64,000 nt of DNA, from positions 496,001-560,000 of the forward strand of contig JAGKQI010000085.1 of assembly GCA_018806915.1 (NCBI GenBank), given 5' to 3'. Under the pieces are notes generated by a model. It was not told the DNA's origin and made no database searches. It saw only the letters and a list, made by a program, of their open reading frames with translations. Positions 1-11,771 of the stretch are shown here, one piece after another; position 1 is the first letter of the stretch; every line of letters begins with the position of its first letter. This DNA is from Phytophthora colocasiae (Eukaryota; Oomycota; Peronosporomycetes; Peronosporales; Peronosporaceae). The translations under genes and the position numbers were made by a program.

Positions 1-3000
1 TTAAATTCCCATACATTGCTTCTACCTTTTGCATCAGCTTGTTCCTTCTGAACGTCTTGGCTTTCAGCCATCGCGTCACGCACACGGCGCAATACGCTCA
101 ATCTCACCGAGAGGAAGTCATCGACTTGTTTACGCACAGCAGAAGTGCTGATATCAGCAAGCTCGGAGTCGAGCGACGGCACAGCCTCTCCCCCACCAAG
201 CCCAAGGCTACCGCGTGGCGGAGTGAGCGGAACGCGCGGGTGCGCAAGGCCGTTCACGTAGAACGGGGTGAAGCCTGTCGAGGCATGCACCGCATTGTTC
301 ATGGAGAACTCAACGAGAGGGAGCATAGCGCTCCAACGCTTCGGCGTTTCAGCGCATACGCTGCGGAGGATGTCCTCCAGAACGCGGTTCACGCGTTCGG
401 TCTGGCCGTCGGTCTGCGGATGGTCCGCCGTGGACATGTCCAGTCGAGTGCCCAGCATCTTGAAGACGGACGTCCAGAAGTGACCCGTAAAACGGGGATC
501 TCGATCCGAGACAATGGTCTCAGGCAGCCCATGCTGGCGGAAGACCCGATCGATGAAGATCGTCGCTGTACCAGCGCCATCGACGGTGTCCGGCACAGCC
601 GCTAGGTGAGCCATCTTGCTCAGACGGTCAACAAAGACCACCACGCCCGTGTTGCCTGCCGAGTCCTTCGGCAGGCCAAACACAAAGTCCATACTTATGG
701 ACTGCCAACACCCAGAGGGTACAGGTAAGCTCGCCAAAGGCGCAGCCGCATGCGGCGAGGGTTTAACCCGCTGACACGTCTCGCACGTGCGCACATATGT
801 GCTGACCCACTTGTACATCTTCGGCCACCAGTACATGGAGCTCACCGAGCCGTACGTCTTCTCGCGACCGAGGTGGCCGCCTGTGGGTGTGTCATGGGCC
901 TCATAGAGGATACGGTACTTCAAATCCTCATCGTGAGGAACCACCACACGTGGTGGGTCATCCTGACCCGTGCTGTAGTACAGCAGACCGCCTTCCAGGC
1001 TATAGCATTGGAGTCTCGCCTTTAGGCGTCGTGACAGAGTCACCTTTGAGTCCTTAAACTCATCGCTCCCTAGAGCTTGAAGCAGCGCGACACAGGAGTC
1101 GTCCTGAGCGTACGCTGCTCGAACCATGTCCGTCACGGACGTTGTCACCGAGGTGACATGAGATAACTCATAGTCCGGGCGACGCGATAAGGCGTCAGCG
1201 AGGACATTCTGCCTTCCAGGCTTGTACTTCACCTCGAAGTTATACTCCGCAAAGAAGGAGAGCCATCGGGCCATCCTCTGCGAGAGATGAGGCGACTGCG
1301 TCGCTGTGCGTAGTGACGCATGATCCGTGTAGATCACAAACGGCTTGGAGCCGAGCAGGTGAACCCTGAATTTGACGAGAGCGTACTTCATCGCAAGTAG
1401 CTCCTTGTCATGAACTGGATAGTTCTTCTCAGCAGCCTTGAGCTGCCGAGACTCAAACGCAATGACGCGTTCGCGCCCTTCGGCGTCCGCTTGTAGCAAA
1501 GCACTGCCGATGGCAAAGTCCGAGGCGTCACAGACGACGATAAACGGACGAGCGGGGTCTGGCAACGCCAGTATCGGTGCCTGAAGCAGGCTATCCTTGA
1601 TACAAGTGAACGCATTCTCGTGCTCGGCACACCATACCCACTCGGCATCCTTCTTAAGGGAGATCCGTCAGTGGCCGAGCCAACTCAGCGTAGTTCTCGC
1701 CATACTTGTGCAAGTAGTTGGCCCAGCCACTTACGCAAGTCCTTCTGGTTCAAGGGAACCGGCCAATCCACAATGGCCTTGACCTTGCTGGATCAGCACG
1801 AAGGCCATGCTTCCCAATGAAGCACCCTAGGAAGGGATTTCTTCCGCGCCAAAGACGCACTTGTCTGCGTTGGCGTACAATTTGTTCGTACGCATGCACT
1901 CGAGCACAGCTCACGTGTTCCACGTGCACCTCAACGTCAGTCTTGCCGTGTTCGGCCTGACTGTGGACGAACACGTCGTCAAAGTACGTCTGTGCGGTGC
2001 CCGCAGGGGCCTGAACAGCTGCGTCACTAGACGATTGGAACGTTGCAGGCGCATTCGAGAGCCCTTGGGGCATGACGAGCCACTCCCAGAGCATACCGCT
2101 CGGGGTGCTCACCGCTGTAAGCGGAATATCACTGGCTCGCATGAGCAGCTGATAGTACCCATCGACTAAGTCGAGCGCACTGTACATGGTGCAACCCACC
2201 ATGTTGTTCTGAAGAACATCCTTCCTAGGGAATCGGCGTCTGCGCCGGAATCGTGGCAGCGTTGAGCTTGTTAAAAGCGTGAACGATACGCCACTTGCCG
2301 TTCGGCTTTCTGACACAGAACGTTGGCGCGGAGTGCGGAGACTTGCTCTCGCGCACGAGACCCGCCGCGTGCTTCGCACGGAAGAAGGCGTCAATGACGT
2401 CGCATTGTTCTTTAGGAAGAGGCCACTGCCGGGTCACGCAGCATTTAGTTCCGGGAACTAAGTCGATCTCATGACGAACGCCTCGGTCGGGAGGCAGGCC
2501 ACTCGGTGGTTCCTTCGAGACAACGTCTCCATATTCCTTCAGCAAGGAGTGGAAGGGATCCGAGGGATTCTTGAGGATCTCCGATCCACTCCTGGCGTTC
2601 AACGCCTTGACTTCGGCCAAGACGGACTCGTCAACGAGGGACGACGAGTTTAACTCCTCCTCAGGTCGAACGATGACCACCTCGGCGAATTCGCCAGCCT
2701 TCAAGGCATCGCCAAAGTCGGCGAAGGACATCTCTTCTAGCTCAAGGAGCTTGTCAACACTTGGCAAGTCGTCCAGCAGGACACTGCCTTCGGCACTACC
2801 GCCCACTCCATCAACCAGAGTGTATAGCTGCCCACAGCCCTCCGGTGCGTCGGCACTTGACGTCACGGATGACTTAGACGCAGAGCGTCTCGCCCGAAGG
2901 GCCTTACGACGTCTTCGCCTAGCCGAAGAGCGTCTACTCGGCGGAGTACGTGCCGTCGCACAAGCTTCGGCCTCTTTCGGCCCAGTGTCAGAGACACTCA

Positions 3001-3754
3001 GCGATCCACTCGGTCGATGACCGATGCCGCTCAGCGGAGTACGTGCCGCTGCACAATCAATGACCGTAACAGGTCCAGTGTCAGAGACACTCGACGGAGT
3101 ACGTGCCGCCCCACAGGGGTTACGTGAGCTTTGCCCACACGTTGACTCACTGTCAACCAGCGCTACGCGCTCAACAGGACTGCGGTCCTCGCTATCGGTG
3201 CTGTCCACTAACTCGGACACACCGACTTCCAGCATCATAGCCGACTCGGCTCGATGCTCGCGCCAATAGCGCTTCTGCTTCCTAGCAGAGGTGGGTTCAT
3301 GACTCGCCAAAGCTCCACTAGGAGAGAAGTGCGTAGCACCTAAGGTCTTCGACTCAGTCAATCCATGGCTCATATGGCGCTCCAGCCACGCCATACCAAG
3401 GATGAGGTCGTACCTCGAATCCAGGTCCAAGACCAAGCAGCGTTCTACGCTGTCGAAGTCCAGGAACTTCTGCCGTAGGTCCATGGGGACCTTGGCTGCC
3501 GTGACACGGACGCCCGTCGCTAGACGGACAGTGACGGTGTCACCTCTTCGCGCTCGAAGCGCCTCAGCATATTGCTGACTACCCTCAACGGTGGATCGTC
3601 TGACGTAGTTGCCAGACGCTCCTGAATCGATCAACACGATCCACGGCTTCTCGAAGCCCTTCACGTCCACATGGACGACCAGCAAGCCCTGCTTGCTCAC
3701 ACGTTCCGTGTTCAAGAGCACGGAGTTTCGGGGCTGAGCCCCAGTGCCTCTCAC
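1..3754 (-). pseudogene. gypsy pol remnant (protease, RT, RNase H, integrase), frameshifted
   Basis: From 3754 down to 2225 one frame carries an aspartic protease with the active-site DSGA motif, followed by the start of reverse transcriptase, ending at a stop just after the palm entry. The RT core continues in another frame (2394-1750), with the SALDLVDGYYQ strand, a PQGLSNAP motif and a YFDD catalytic box in place of YLDD/YVDD. RNase H-like sequence follows at about 1650-1200 in pieces. Integrase-like coding (zinc finger, DDE core region) lies at about 1000-1 on the minus strand, again with frame breaks. Several independent frame breaks mean no functional polyprotein. Confidence 0.8.
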
Positions 3755-3796
3755 GCACTGCAGAACTCAGTTCTTCCCCAGTAGACCGCCCCGCAT

Positions 3797-4773
3797 CTAC
3801 TGGGAGCCGTCGTTTCCCTGGGCAGAGCCCAAAGCGGGACCCGCGGCAGGGTTGCGACCAGTCTGGCCGGCGCGCTCTTTGCGCAGAGGGCAGTTGGGCC
3901 TCAGGTGTGTGGGACTACCACACGTGTAGCACCGACGAGTGCTCATACGCTGCACCGCAGCTCGTAGCTCGGCTACTTCATCTTCAGCATAGCTGAGGTC
4001 CATGGGCTCAGGTCCCCGGACCCTGTGCTGTTAGCACCGACCCTCGACAACTTAAAGTTGTGTTCAGCATTCAATCCCACGCTAACAGCGTCCTCGAAGG
4101 TGCGAGGATTCTGACGGAATGCCTCCGTCCTGGCCACGCCAGCTCTCAGACCTTCCATGAAGATAGTCACGGTGACCACCTCAGGTAGAGGATCGGCAGC
4201 CATGCCGGCAATGAGCGTGCGCAGCTCTTGGATATAGTCCACCAGGTCCTTCTTGCCCTGTCGGCAAGCAAGGAAGCGTGACCGCACGCGATACGCCTGG
4301 TTAGGTGGAGCAAACACTTGCGTAAGCTTGGCCTTAAGCTCACCCCAAGTGGGGAAGGCCATTTCTACCGACGTCCCAGACGTCAAGGCCCATTCTCGTG
4401 CTCGACCTTCGAGCTTAGAGATGGCGAACGCCACGCGTTGGCCTTCCAACTGGAGCATAGCGGCCCCCATGGCCATTTCGACCTCTCGGGTCCACAATAG
4501 GAGGTTCTCTCCTTCGTGCCCGTGAAAGGTCTTCACGCTGAGCGTAACGGGCTTAGCTCTCGGAGCGGGATTAACTCCTTTTACATTCCGCTGAATGTGC
4601 TCAACGAGAGCGTTCTCGTACGAGGCAAAGGCCTCCAGGCGCGCGTTGACGGCCTCCGGCCCTTGAGACGCAAGGTGCGCCATACCTTCAGGGCCCAGCA
4701 AGGACGTAAGCTTGTTAAGCGTGTCCCGCTGACTCGGAGTCAAGTGAGCGTATGCTTCTGGCTCCATTCTCAC
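3797..4773 (-). pseudogene. gypsy gag remnant with displaced CCHC zinc knuckle
   Basis: The 266-residue frame from the ATG at 4773 to 3973 has the retrotransposon Gag pattern: an acidic N-terminus, then a helical capsid-like core containing WTREVEMAM and the conserved [16 protein letters not shown] region. The zinc knuckle (CYTCGSPTHLRPNC, a CX2CX4HX4C box) lies in a different frame (4003-3797), so gag and knuckle are separated by a frameshift of decay or a ribosomal shift. Given the other breaks in this copy, decay is more likely. Confidence 0.8.
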
Positions 4774-4807
4774 AGAGAAACAGTCTTCAACTCAGGAGTT
4801 GGGTTGA

Positions 4808-4822
4808 CTAGAAGTGCTACCA
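4808..4822 (-). other. putative primer-binding site of the gypsy element
   Basis: On the minus strand the sequence TGGTAGCACTTCTAG lies two bases downstream of the LTR end (...TGCA at 4828-4825). It starts with the TGG expected from pairing with a tRNA 3' CCA end. I cannot name the tRNA. Confidence 0.5.
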
Positions 4823-4824
4823 GG

Positions 4825-5236
4825 TGCAGCGGGGCTGCGTAGGTGTGCACGGCACAGAGGAAGTTTGGTTGACTCGTAGAGTCCTGCTTGCAAGGCACTA
4901 GCCTTCAGTTCTATACAAGAACCAAGTAGTCCACTAAATACGGGACTCTCACAATCAGTGTCCCTATAATAAAGGAACTAACACTAATTATGTAAAATGC
5001 AAACTGATTTTTATTTATTTTATTGCCCTAATCCTGAATGTAACGGATTTAGTATCTAACATACTAAATCCTAATCAAATGCAATGTGTGGCTCTGAGCT
5101 AATAGCCAGCAACTGGCTACATATGTGACGTGTGAGAAACACTATGTGTCGTACACGGATCTGTGACTTGTGACCTGGATGGTGTATACCACACCTATTG
5201 TAGCCAAGGCGCGCAGCGCCGTGTAACCCCGTTACA
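4825..5236 (-). repeat. 5' LTR of the left gypsy element
   Basis: On the minus strand it begins TGTAACGGGGTTACA (5236-5222), itself a palindrome, and ends TGCA at 4825, two bases before the PBS. Length is 412 bp. It contains a 27-bp inverted repeat (5045-5071, 11-bp arms GGATTTAGTAT / ATACTAAATCC around CTAAC) and an AT-rich stretch at about 4985-5030. The other LTR is outside the window, so ends are inferred from TG..CA and PBS position only. Confidence 0.6.
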
Positions 5237-6016
5237 TGTGCTGTCAGCACAAGACCCAGGCCACCCACAGTGAAACGCAATAATTCGTCGGCGATCACCA
5301 CACACAACTTGAGCATTCAGACTGTAGCGCTGCTTTCGATCAAAGTAGCACTCACCATTAACGGAAGGCTTTTGAGCTAACGGAAAGGTGGTGCCATCTA
5401 TAAATCCCACGCACCCGGGAAACCCTTCTCTCGCCATTCGACGTGACATGCTGTGTCGTTCAGATCTATCAGGCCACTTGACATACGCACTCGTAAGAGC
5501 ATTTAAAGCTATCACAACGCGTGCAGTGAAGAGGTCAATTGTGCCACTTCCAACACCCCACACATGCTTGGTGCGTCCGTTAGCTGCTCCACTTCCGTAT
5601 GTCCCAAGTTTATCCAAAGCAGCAGCTAGTTGGATCCAAACAGGAGCCTGCTGATGCTTGCTATTGTTATGAAAGATGCGGTGGGGCTCAATTTCATCAC
5701 AAATGTGCCAGAACGCTTCACGAGAAGTCCGCGTAATTTGCTTGAACTCGTCATCCGGTAGGGACTGGAAATACTGTTCTGCAAACTCATGGCTGCGCTG
5801 CATGTTGTTTCTTGTGGACAAGTATCTCCGCGAAAGTATCAGCTGCAATAGATCGAAGAATTCATCGACGCTTGAATCAACAGGAATCAGGACTTCCCAG
5901 TCATCAAAGGGGGAGGCACCGCCGAGTTCCTCGTCCAGCTCTTCCTCGAGGATAGCGACTGCAAGAAGATCAAGGACCTCAGCGATGAGGTCCTGACGCT
6001 CGCTGGGTTTTGGCAT
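5237..6016 (-). pseudogene. PIF/Harbinger-type DDE transposase, truncated by the gypsy insertion
   Basis: The frame opens at the ATG at 6016 with an acidic N-terminus and proceeds to a DDE_Tnp_4-like core: GFIDGTTFPLAQ contains the first catalytic Asp, followed by QRYSLNAQVVCGDRRRI and the HCGWPGSCADST region that carries the second Asp. Coding similarity stops where the gypsy LTR starts at 5236; the last residues read from LTR sequence are foreign. The third acidic residue and the C-terminus are therefore missing here and may lie beyond the left edge. Transposase of a DNA transposon; nonfunctional in this form. Confidence 0.75.
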
Positions 6017-6120
6017 GTCGTACCAGGGACCGCAATGCCGTTGACGCGCAGGGGTGAGTAGACGGCGCGTTGGAATAATAATGTTCGCTTTGTGTTTGTT
6101 ATAGTGCGGACACAGCGTTC

Positions 6121-6233
6121 AATTCTGAGACCCCCGTGCGATTTTGACGGCTTTTTTTTTGACGAAATCGCATGCGATTTGGGCGCGAAATCGAATGCGA
6201 TTTCGGCGCGACCTTTCGTAATTCTGAGACCCC
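6121..6233. repeat. short repeats and palindromes beside the Harbinger transposase
   Basis: AATTCTGAGACCCC occurs twice in direct orientation (6121-6134, 6220-6233). Between them are two related palindromic units: a perfect 16-bp palindrome AAATCGCATGCGATTT at 6165-6180 and an imperfect copy at 6187-6204, followed by GGGCGCG / GGCGCG. Position just 5' of the transposase start suggests the subterminal or terminal region of that element. The partner end is not in the window. Confidence 0.55.
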
Positions 6234-6239
6234 CTATTT

Positions 6240-7300
6240 GGACGTGATTGAGACCTCGCTCAATCAATAATTTAGTGTGTTTTAATTGAATTGTTTTTTT
6301 CACAACCCTGCCATGGACCCGGGCGTTCTTTTGAAGGACAACAATGCACAAAGATCACCCACGAGCGCGCATTTTCAAGTACTGCCCGTGACCATGCTAT
6401 GCTACATTTTCATTCATGGATGTCAGTACAGTTGCAGACCTCGAATCTCCTGATACACTTCCGTTCACAGCTTTTGTGAGTTCCAAAGATTCGTTCTTCT
6501 CACACAAATGCACTGACATGACTAGTGGTTTGCCATCGTTTATCAACACGTGTTTTGCGTTGTATCTATCGGATACACGCATTAAAATACAATGATCGTT
6601 GCTTAAAAAAAATCAAGAAGAAGAACTTCAAGAAGAACGCCCGGTCCATGCCCAACAGCAGGGAACATGCATGTATAGTATTCGTAGGGAATAACTTTTA
6701 ATCCGTTTTTAATCTCCGCACAACTGCACCGCACACAGCAGTGGTTGCTTGTCAGCGCTGTCGGTATTCCCCAGCGAAACAACCAAACTCGAGCAACATG
6801 CACCAGACTGGTACGGTCAGTCTAAAACGCATCGACGCTCCATGGTTCACGGCACATTAGGGCTCAGGAAACTCAGCGAATCGCGTCCCCCTTTGGCGCG
6901 AGATTCACGGTGTCCTGTAGACAGCATACCAAAGCACCTCAAAGGTACCCACAGTCGTTTCAACCGAGCAGCGAATCTTGCTGCAAGGTGACCTCTCTCA
7001 TCTGGCCAGTAGCAGATTCGACCCCTGCTCTTCAAACGGCACAACACTAGCAACCTGAAAGCACCTGAATCAACACGATGGCATTACAGTATTAGCGATA
7101 TACGCCCCTTACCCTTGACACTTCGACCTTCACGCGGCGATGAGACCAACCCACCGGCTCTCCTTGGCTGACTGCCACGCACGCCTGCCTCAAAAAGGCC
7201 CCCCCCCACTCACTGTGACGGGGGCGGCCACAGAACGGAACCCCCTATGATCTCCCACCGCTACCGGTACACTGGTAGGTTGTCGGACTCAAGATCGTTT
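6240..7300. other. intergenic stretch, with one imperfect inverted repeat
   Basis: No gene recognised. An imperfect inverted repeat of about 24 bp (CATGGACCCGGGCGTTCTT near 6312-6330, reverse complement near 6632-6650) encloses about 340 bp and could mark a small nonautonomous element. 7180-7260 is C-rich and lies upstream of the phosphate transporter promoter. Confidence 0.4.
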
Positions 7301-7314
7301 TCATTCTCCAATCT
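7301..7314 (+). promoter_or_regulatory. oomycete initiator-type core promoter of the phosphate transporter
   Basis: TCATTCTCCAATCT matches the oomycete initiator consensus TCATTYBNCAWTTT at 13 of 14 positions. It lies 65 bp upstream of the ATG at 7379, giving a predicted 5' UTR of about 75 nt. Confidence 0.6.
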
Positions 7315-7378
7315 GCAACGCCTTTCCCAAGCGTCCTAACTCCTTCGACAGTACCTTGTCACCACTTCTCACTGCACG

Positions 7379-8964
7379 ATGGCCGAGGCGACGCAGGACG
7401 ACAAGAACCGCTTCGACGCGCTCAGTGCACTCGACAATGCCAAGTTCTCCAAGGCCCACGTCAAGGCCATCCTCGTGGCCGGTTCTGGCTTCTTCGTCGA
7501 CTCGTACGATAACTTCGTCATCGGTCTCATGGTGCCGATGATCGCCTACGAGTACTTCGACAAGTCCAGTCTCACGTCGCGTGCCGACGGGTGGGTCAAA
7601 GCTGCTTCCTCCTACGGCAACGCCGTCGGCCAGATCTCCTTCGCCATCCTCGGCGATATCCTCGGTCGCAAACGCATCTACGGCATCGAGTTGATGGTTC
7701 TCATCGGTGGAGCACTGCTATGCGCGTTCGCTGCGTGGCCTGTCAACGGCGACGCCAACAACCTGCTCATCCTGTTGAGCATCTGGCGATTCGTGCTGGG
7801 CGTCGGCATCGGCGGAGACTACCCCGTCTCAGCTGTCATCACCAGTGAGTTCGCGTCCTCCAAGCGCCGAGGTACCATGATCGCCACCGTCTTCGCCATG
7901 CAAGGCTTTGGTATCATTGCTGGTGCCGTCATGCCGCCAAGGACAGTATCCTCGAGAACGGTGCTTCGTCACTCGGCTACTGCTGGCGCTCACTCGCGGC
8001 GTTCGGTGCCATCCCCGCACTGGCCGCAGTCTACTGGCGCCTCAAGATCCCGGAGACGCCACGGTACGCCATGGACGTGCTCGGAGACACCGAAGAAGGT
8101 GCTCGCGCAGCCACCCAGTTCCTCGCCTCCGACAAGATCACGAGTGACATGTACGTCAAGGGAGACGGCAAGACCGGCTTCTTCGAAAACTTCTCGTACT
8201 CGTTCAAGACCTACTTCAACAAGTGGGCCAACCTCAAAGTGCTCATCGGTTGTGCAGCCGCCTGGTTCTTCCTCGACATCGGATACTACGGCACGTCACT
8301 CAACACGTCCGTCGTGCTCGAGATCATCGGATACGGCAGCGCCACGTCCACGGGCAACCAGAAGATCTACGACGACTTATGGAACCGCTCGGTCGGCACG
8401 GCTATCATCAACCTGGCGGGTACAGTCCCCGGTTACTGGTTCACCGTCTACTTCGTGGACAAGTGGGGCCGTAAACCCATCCAGTACATGGGTTTCGCGC
8501 TGCTCACGCTGCTCTTCCTCTTCATGGCCATCTTCTTCAACGAGCTCAAGACTGACAGCACAGCCATGTTCGTCGTCATGTACTCGTTCGCGCAGTTCTT
8601 CTTCAACTTCGGACCCAACGCCACGACGTTCATCATCCCTGCAGAAGTATTCCCCACGGCAGTGCGTTCCACGGGTCATGGCATTTCGGCTGCTTCCGGT
8701 AAGGTCGGTGCCATCATCGCCGCGCAATGCTTCGCGGTGGTCGCCAAGGGCTCGTTCGGTTTCAAGGGTGTGCTCTATATCTTCGCTGCGTGCTGTTTCC
8801 TCGGTTTGTTGTTCTCGTTCTGGGTGCCAGAGACGAAGAACATGACGCTGGAGGAGCTGAGTGCGATGGACGCAGAGGGTATCCCGACTAACACGGACCC
8901 CAACTCGAAAGATATGGATGATGCGTACAAGCCTCTCCGTACTCCTGGTGCCTCCCTGCAGTAA
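7379..8964 (+). CDS. Pho84-like inorganic phosphate:H+ symporter (MFS), with one frame break
   Basis: The N-terminal half (7379 to about 7933) has the phosphate:H+ symporter pattern: GSGFFVDSYDNFVIGL in TM1, the loop GDILGRKRIYG, and RFVLGVGIGGDYPVSAVITSE, the MFS signature of this family. The remainder continues in the next frame: KIPETPR, a central loop, then six more TMs with GRKPIQYMG and GPNATTFIIPAEVFPT. The frames change at about 7930-7936, inside TM5. The join is abrupt: the helix after GIIAGAVM is too short, so a deletion of some tens of bases plus a frameshift is likely (real or an assembly error). From that point to the end the second frame is open. Plasma membrane uptake of phosphate is the family role. 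Convergent with the phosphodiesterase gene 167 bp downstream. Confidence 0.8.
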
Positions 8965-10062
8965 CGAAGACACAGTACACTCAGTTGATGTGATGAAAAC
9001 AATATCAATACGTTCCGTTTCTCCAGTGGGCGATTGCTGTGTTGAAGCGTATTTCTATCTGGAATTCTCCAAAATGCTTTACTGAGCCGGATTGCCTCCA
9101 AAAGAACACATATACAGTACTTGCATTCACTTCAGAAGTGTCCTGTTTCCTTTATAGGTCGTTTGCGCTTCTCCACATCCACTGCAACCTCTGCATAAGA
9201 TACAGGTTTTTCGTCTGCAGTCTCGATCGCAGTTATAGGAGCCATTGAGGTTCCAGGCGGAGACATTGACTCCTTTTCGCTCTTTGCTAGTGCTCGTTTT
9301 TCCCACGTAGCAGCATTCTCCTGGACACTCGCTATCACATCGTCGAATTTCACGAAGGGAACCACGCCATGTGCAGCACTATACAACGGAAGAACGACAA
9401 ATTCAAGGAACCCGATTTGGTTCTTTTCAAATCGATCCACGCCCGTTGTCCGGTCACAAAGCGGTGAAATCGGCAAACCGAATTGCCGTTCTGTGTCTCC
9501 CTGTCGATAGAATTCCTCTGCGACCAGCTCCGACCATGCCAAATGCAGTGGGAACGACTTCATCGCGTGACCGATATCCGCCATCATCATTACAGTCTGT
9601 AGTATCAATTCATCGGGAAGCAGCAATCCTGTTGGAACGCTTGAATCCTCGCCATTGAGTTTTACATCAGAGGTAGTAGGATGTACAGCATACAACTTGC
9701 TCTTGAGACGACTCACGTGCGTGAGGTGTCCACTGAGATCAGTGGCAAGCACCATTGAAATAATCTGGAGGCGACTTTGTCGACGTAAATCTGGTGGAAA
9801 TGCTTCGAAGATGTCGCATCCATCCTTGGTGCATGTTTGGAACGCCTCAGCGAGATGCATTCGCTCCAACACGGAATCATCCGAATATTTGATCGCTAAC
9901 GGGGCTGTAGTCGCGACTAGGAATGCGTTATTTACTCCAGGATGGTTGACGTCGTGTACAGCAGCAGCCACTAAAGCGGAAAAGATCTGCACGGGTGTTA
10001 GTGTGGGTGCCTCAAGCTTCCGAAGGAAGAAATTCACATCCCACAAAACTGCAGCCGCATGT

Positions 10063-10127
10063 CTGTGAATGTCAAGTACAAAAGTTAGATTAATTACGAC
10101 ATTTGAATACAAAGAACACGTTCGTAC
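10063..10127 (-). other. intron of the phosphodiesterase gene
   Basis: 65 nt, GT at 10127 and AG at 10063. Splicing joins AATGCTTT to ACATGCGGCT and rebuilds the first phosphodiesterase metal-binding His motif (YHN...H), which neither reading frame alone contains. Confidence 0.85.
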
Positions 10128-11137
10128 AAAGCATTGTGGTAAAGGTTATTGGGCTGGTAGCGAGCTTCGATCTCTTGAGAGAAGTCAGCGACACTCTCAA
10201 TACGTAACGGGAGAGTAGCAAATATATGATGACTTTCCAGAGTTGTAAGCAGTAATGTTGTCATGGGCGAAGTACACACATTTGCAAACGCGAACAAGTC
10301 GAGTTCATGAGAAGTTGCAGACAAAACGAGAAGCTTCTTTGGCGTCCACGTGTGCTGCTCAATGGATTTGTCGCCAGGAGAAGGGAAAAAGTTTTCCAGC
10401 AGCGACAGTACAGTCAATCGAGAGCCCGAAGAAGTCCGACGGAGAGTTTTTGCCAAAAACGCAATAGGTGACGGAATCGATTGTGTCTTGATCTCAATTT
10501 TACGCGGTCGATATCGTCTTTCTTCCAAAAGAGACAACCAACCTGCATCTGCTTTCTCACTGCTGCCATTCGTAGTAGCAACACGACGTTGACGGGACCA
10601 CGTATCCAAGAAGAGATCATGCTCGGATGTTAAAGTTTGAAGAACGAAATCCAACAAACTGGTAGCTGATTCGTCATTTTCCAAGTGTTGACGTAGTTGA
10701 ACCAAACTACGAAGGACATTTTCCATCCAGCTCTCGCCAATTGCAGGCGGTTGAGAAGTAGTTGAATTCCGTACGTGGAGTTTTAATCCTCGTTGCTGCG
10801 GACGAACTCGACTGTCAGAGGTAGAACTTGGTGTTTGAGACTCGTCACTACGATGGCCACGTCCAATCCCCACAGCATCAACGTGGCAACTCAATTGCTG
10901 GTGCATCACAGAGTTTTGTCGAGAAAGCTTGAGATTCTCAAGCATTAAACGACGGGAACGTAGAAATTTGTGCCTTAAGTTGCGCTCCCCACAATACGTA
11001 GCACGTGTAAGTAGAAAAATACTGGCCGTGAAGAGAACGAGAAGGTGCCATTGTCGTCGAAGATAGTTGGAACATCCAATGATCCATCCTCCGAGTGTCA
11101 ACAGCGTACACATCGCCAACGCACTGTAAACGAGAAA

Positions 11138-11145
11138 CTGTGCAT
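11138..11145 (+). repeat. left 8-bp target-site duplication of the DNA transposon
   Basis: CTGTGCAT at 11138-11145 is repeated at 13433-13440. It fits the hAT-type nTnnnnAn preference. Confidence 0.85.
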
Positions 11146-11771
11146 CAGAGGTCGCAAACAGTTACCCGAGACCGCTTTCTAACCGTGTACCCGCGACCGC
11201 GGGTATCCTCAACCCGTATATTCTAGACGATGTTCTAGTGGCACGTTCAAACAAGTGACAGACTAATAGACCTAAGTTACAGTATGTGATCAGCTGAGGA
11301 GTTATGGACTCGCAACACATAAATCGGCAAGAAATTGGATTATCCAGTGTCGCGGAAAGAAGATGGACGAGATGCGAATTTGAACAGTCTTTCATTGCAT
11401 CGCACATCTTGCACGATTTCGTCGGCATGCAAGAAGCTACTAATGCGTTCAGAATATATGATGATCATTTGTTATGCAGTGCTTTAGTTCGCAAAAGTCA
11501 GCGTCGTTTCAAGTTTGTATTAGTATTCTGCTAGCTGCACATCCAGGCGGAGCACTAGCTGCTTCTGCAAGAAACAATGAGTGACAGCGATACATCTTCT
11601 ACTTGAATGGCAGAGACGACAATTAAAATGGGTGGCAGGAACGTTTAGTTGGACTCGATTGGCCAGGAAGCTGTGACTCCCAGCAGCAGCAAATTTAGCA
11701 CACACAAGACTGTCATTAACATTCGCAATTTTGAACCAAGTTTGTCAGTTTAACACGCTTCAGTCTAAACT

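Larger units (their letters stand above)
1..5236 (-). mobile_element. Ty3/gypsy LTR retrotransposon, 5' part, cut by the left window edge
   Basis: Reading on the minus strand the order is LTR (5236-4825), primer-binding site, gag (4773 onward), CCHC knuckle, protease, reverse transcriptase, RNase H and integrase, the last running off the window. The order PR-RT-RH-INT identifies Ty3/gypsy. The frames are broken repeatedly (gag, knuckle, PR-RT start and RT core each lie in separate frames), so the copy is dead. The 3' LTR is outside the window, so TSD and LTR divergence cannot be measured. Its right end sits inside a Harbinger-type transposase gene. Confidence 0.85.

Noticed and set aside
4985..5070. 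AT-rich segment as a replication origin
   Set aside because: It is part of the gypsy LTR.
5887..6351. 154-residue minus-strand frame beside Harbinger
   Set aside because: It overlaps the transposase start in another frame and spans the palindromic repeats; no motif.
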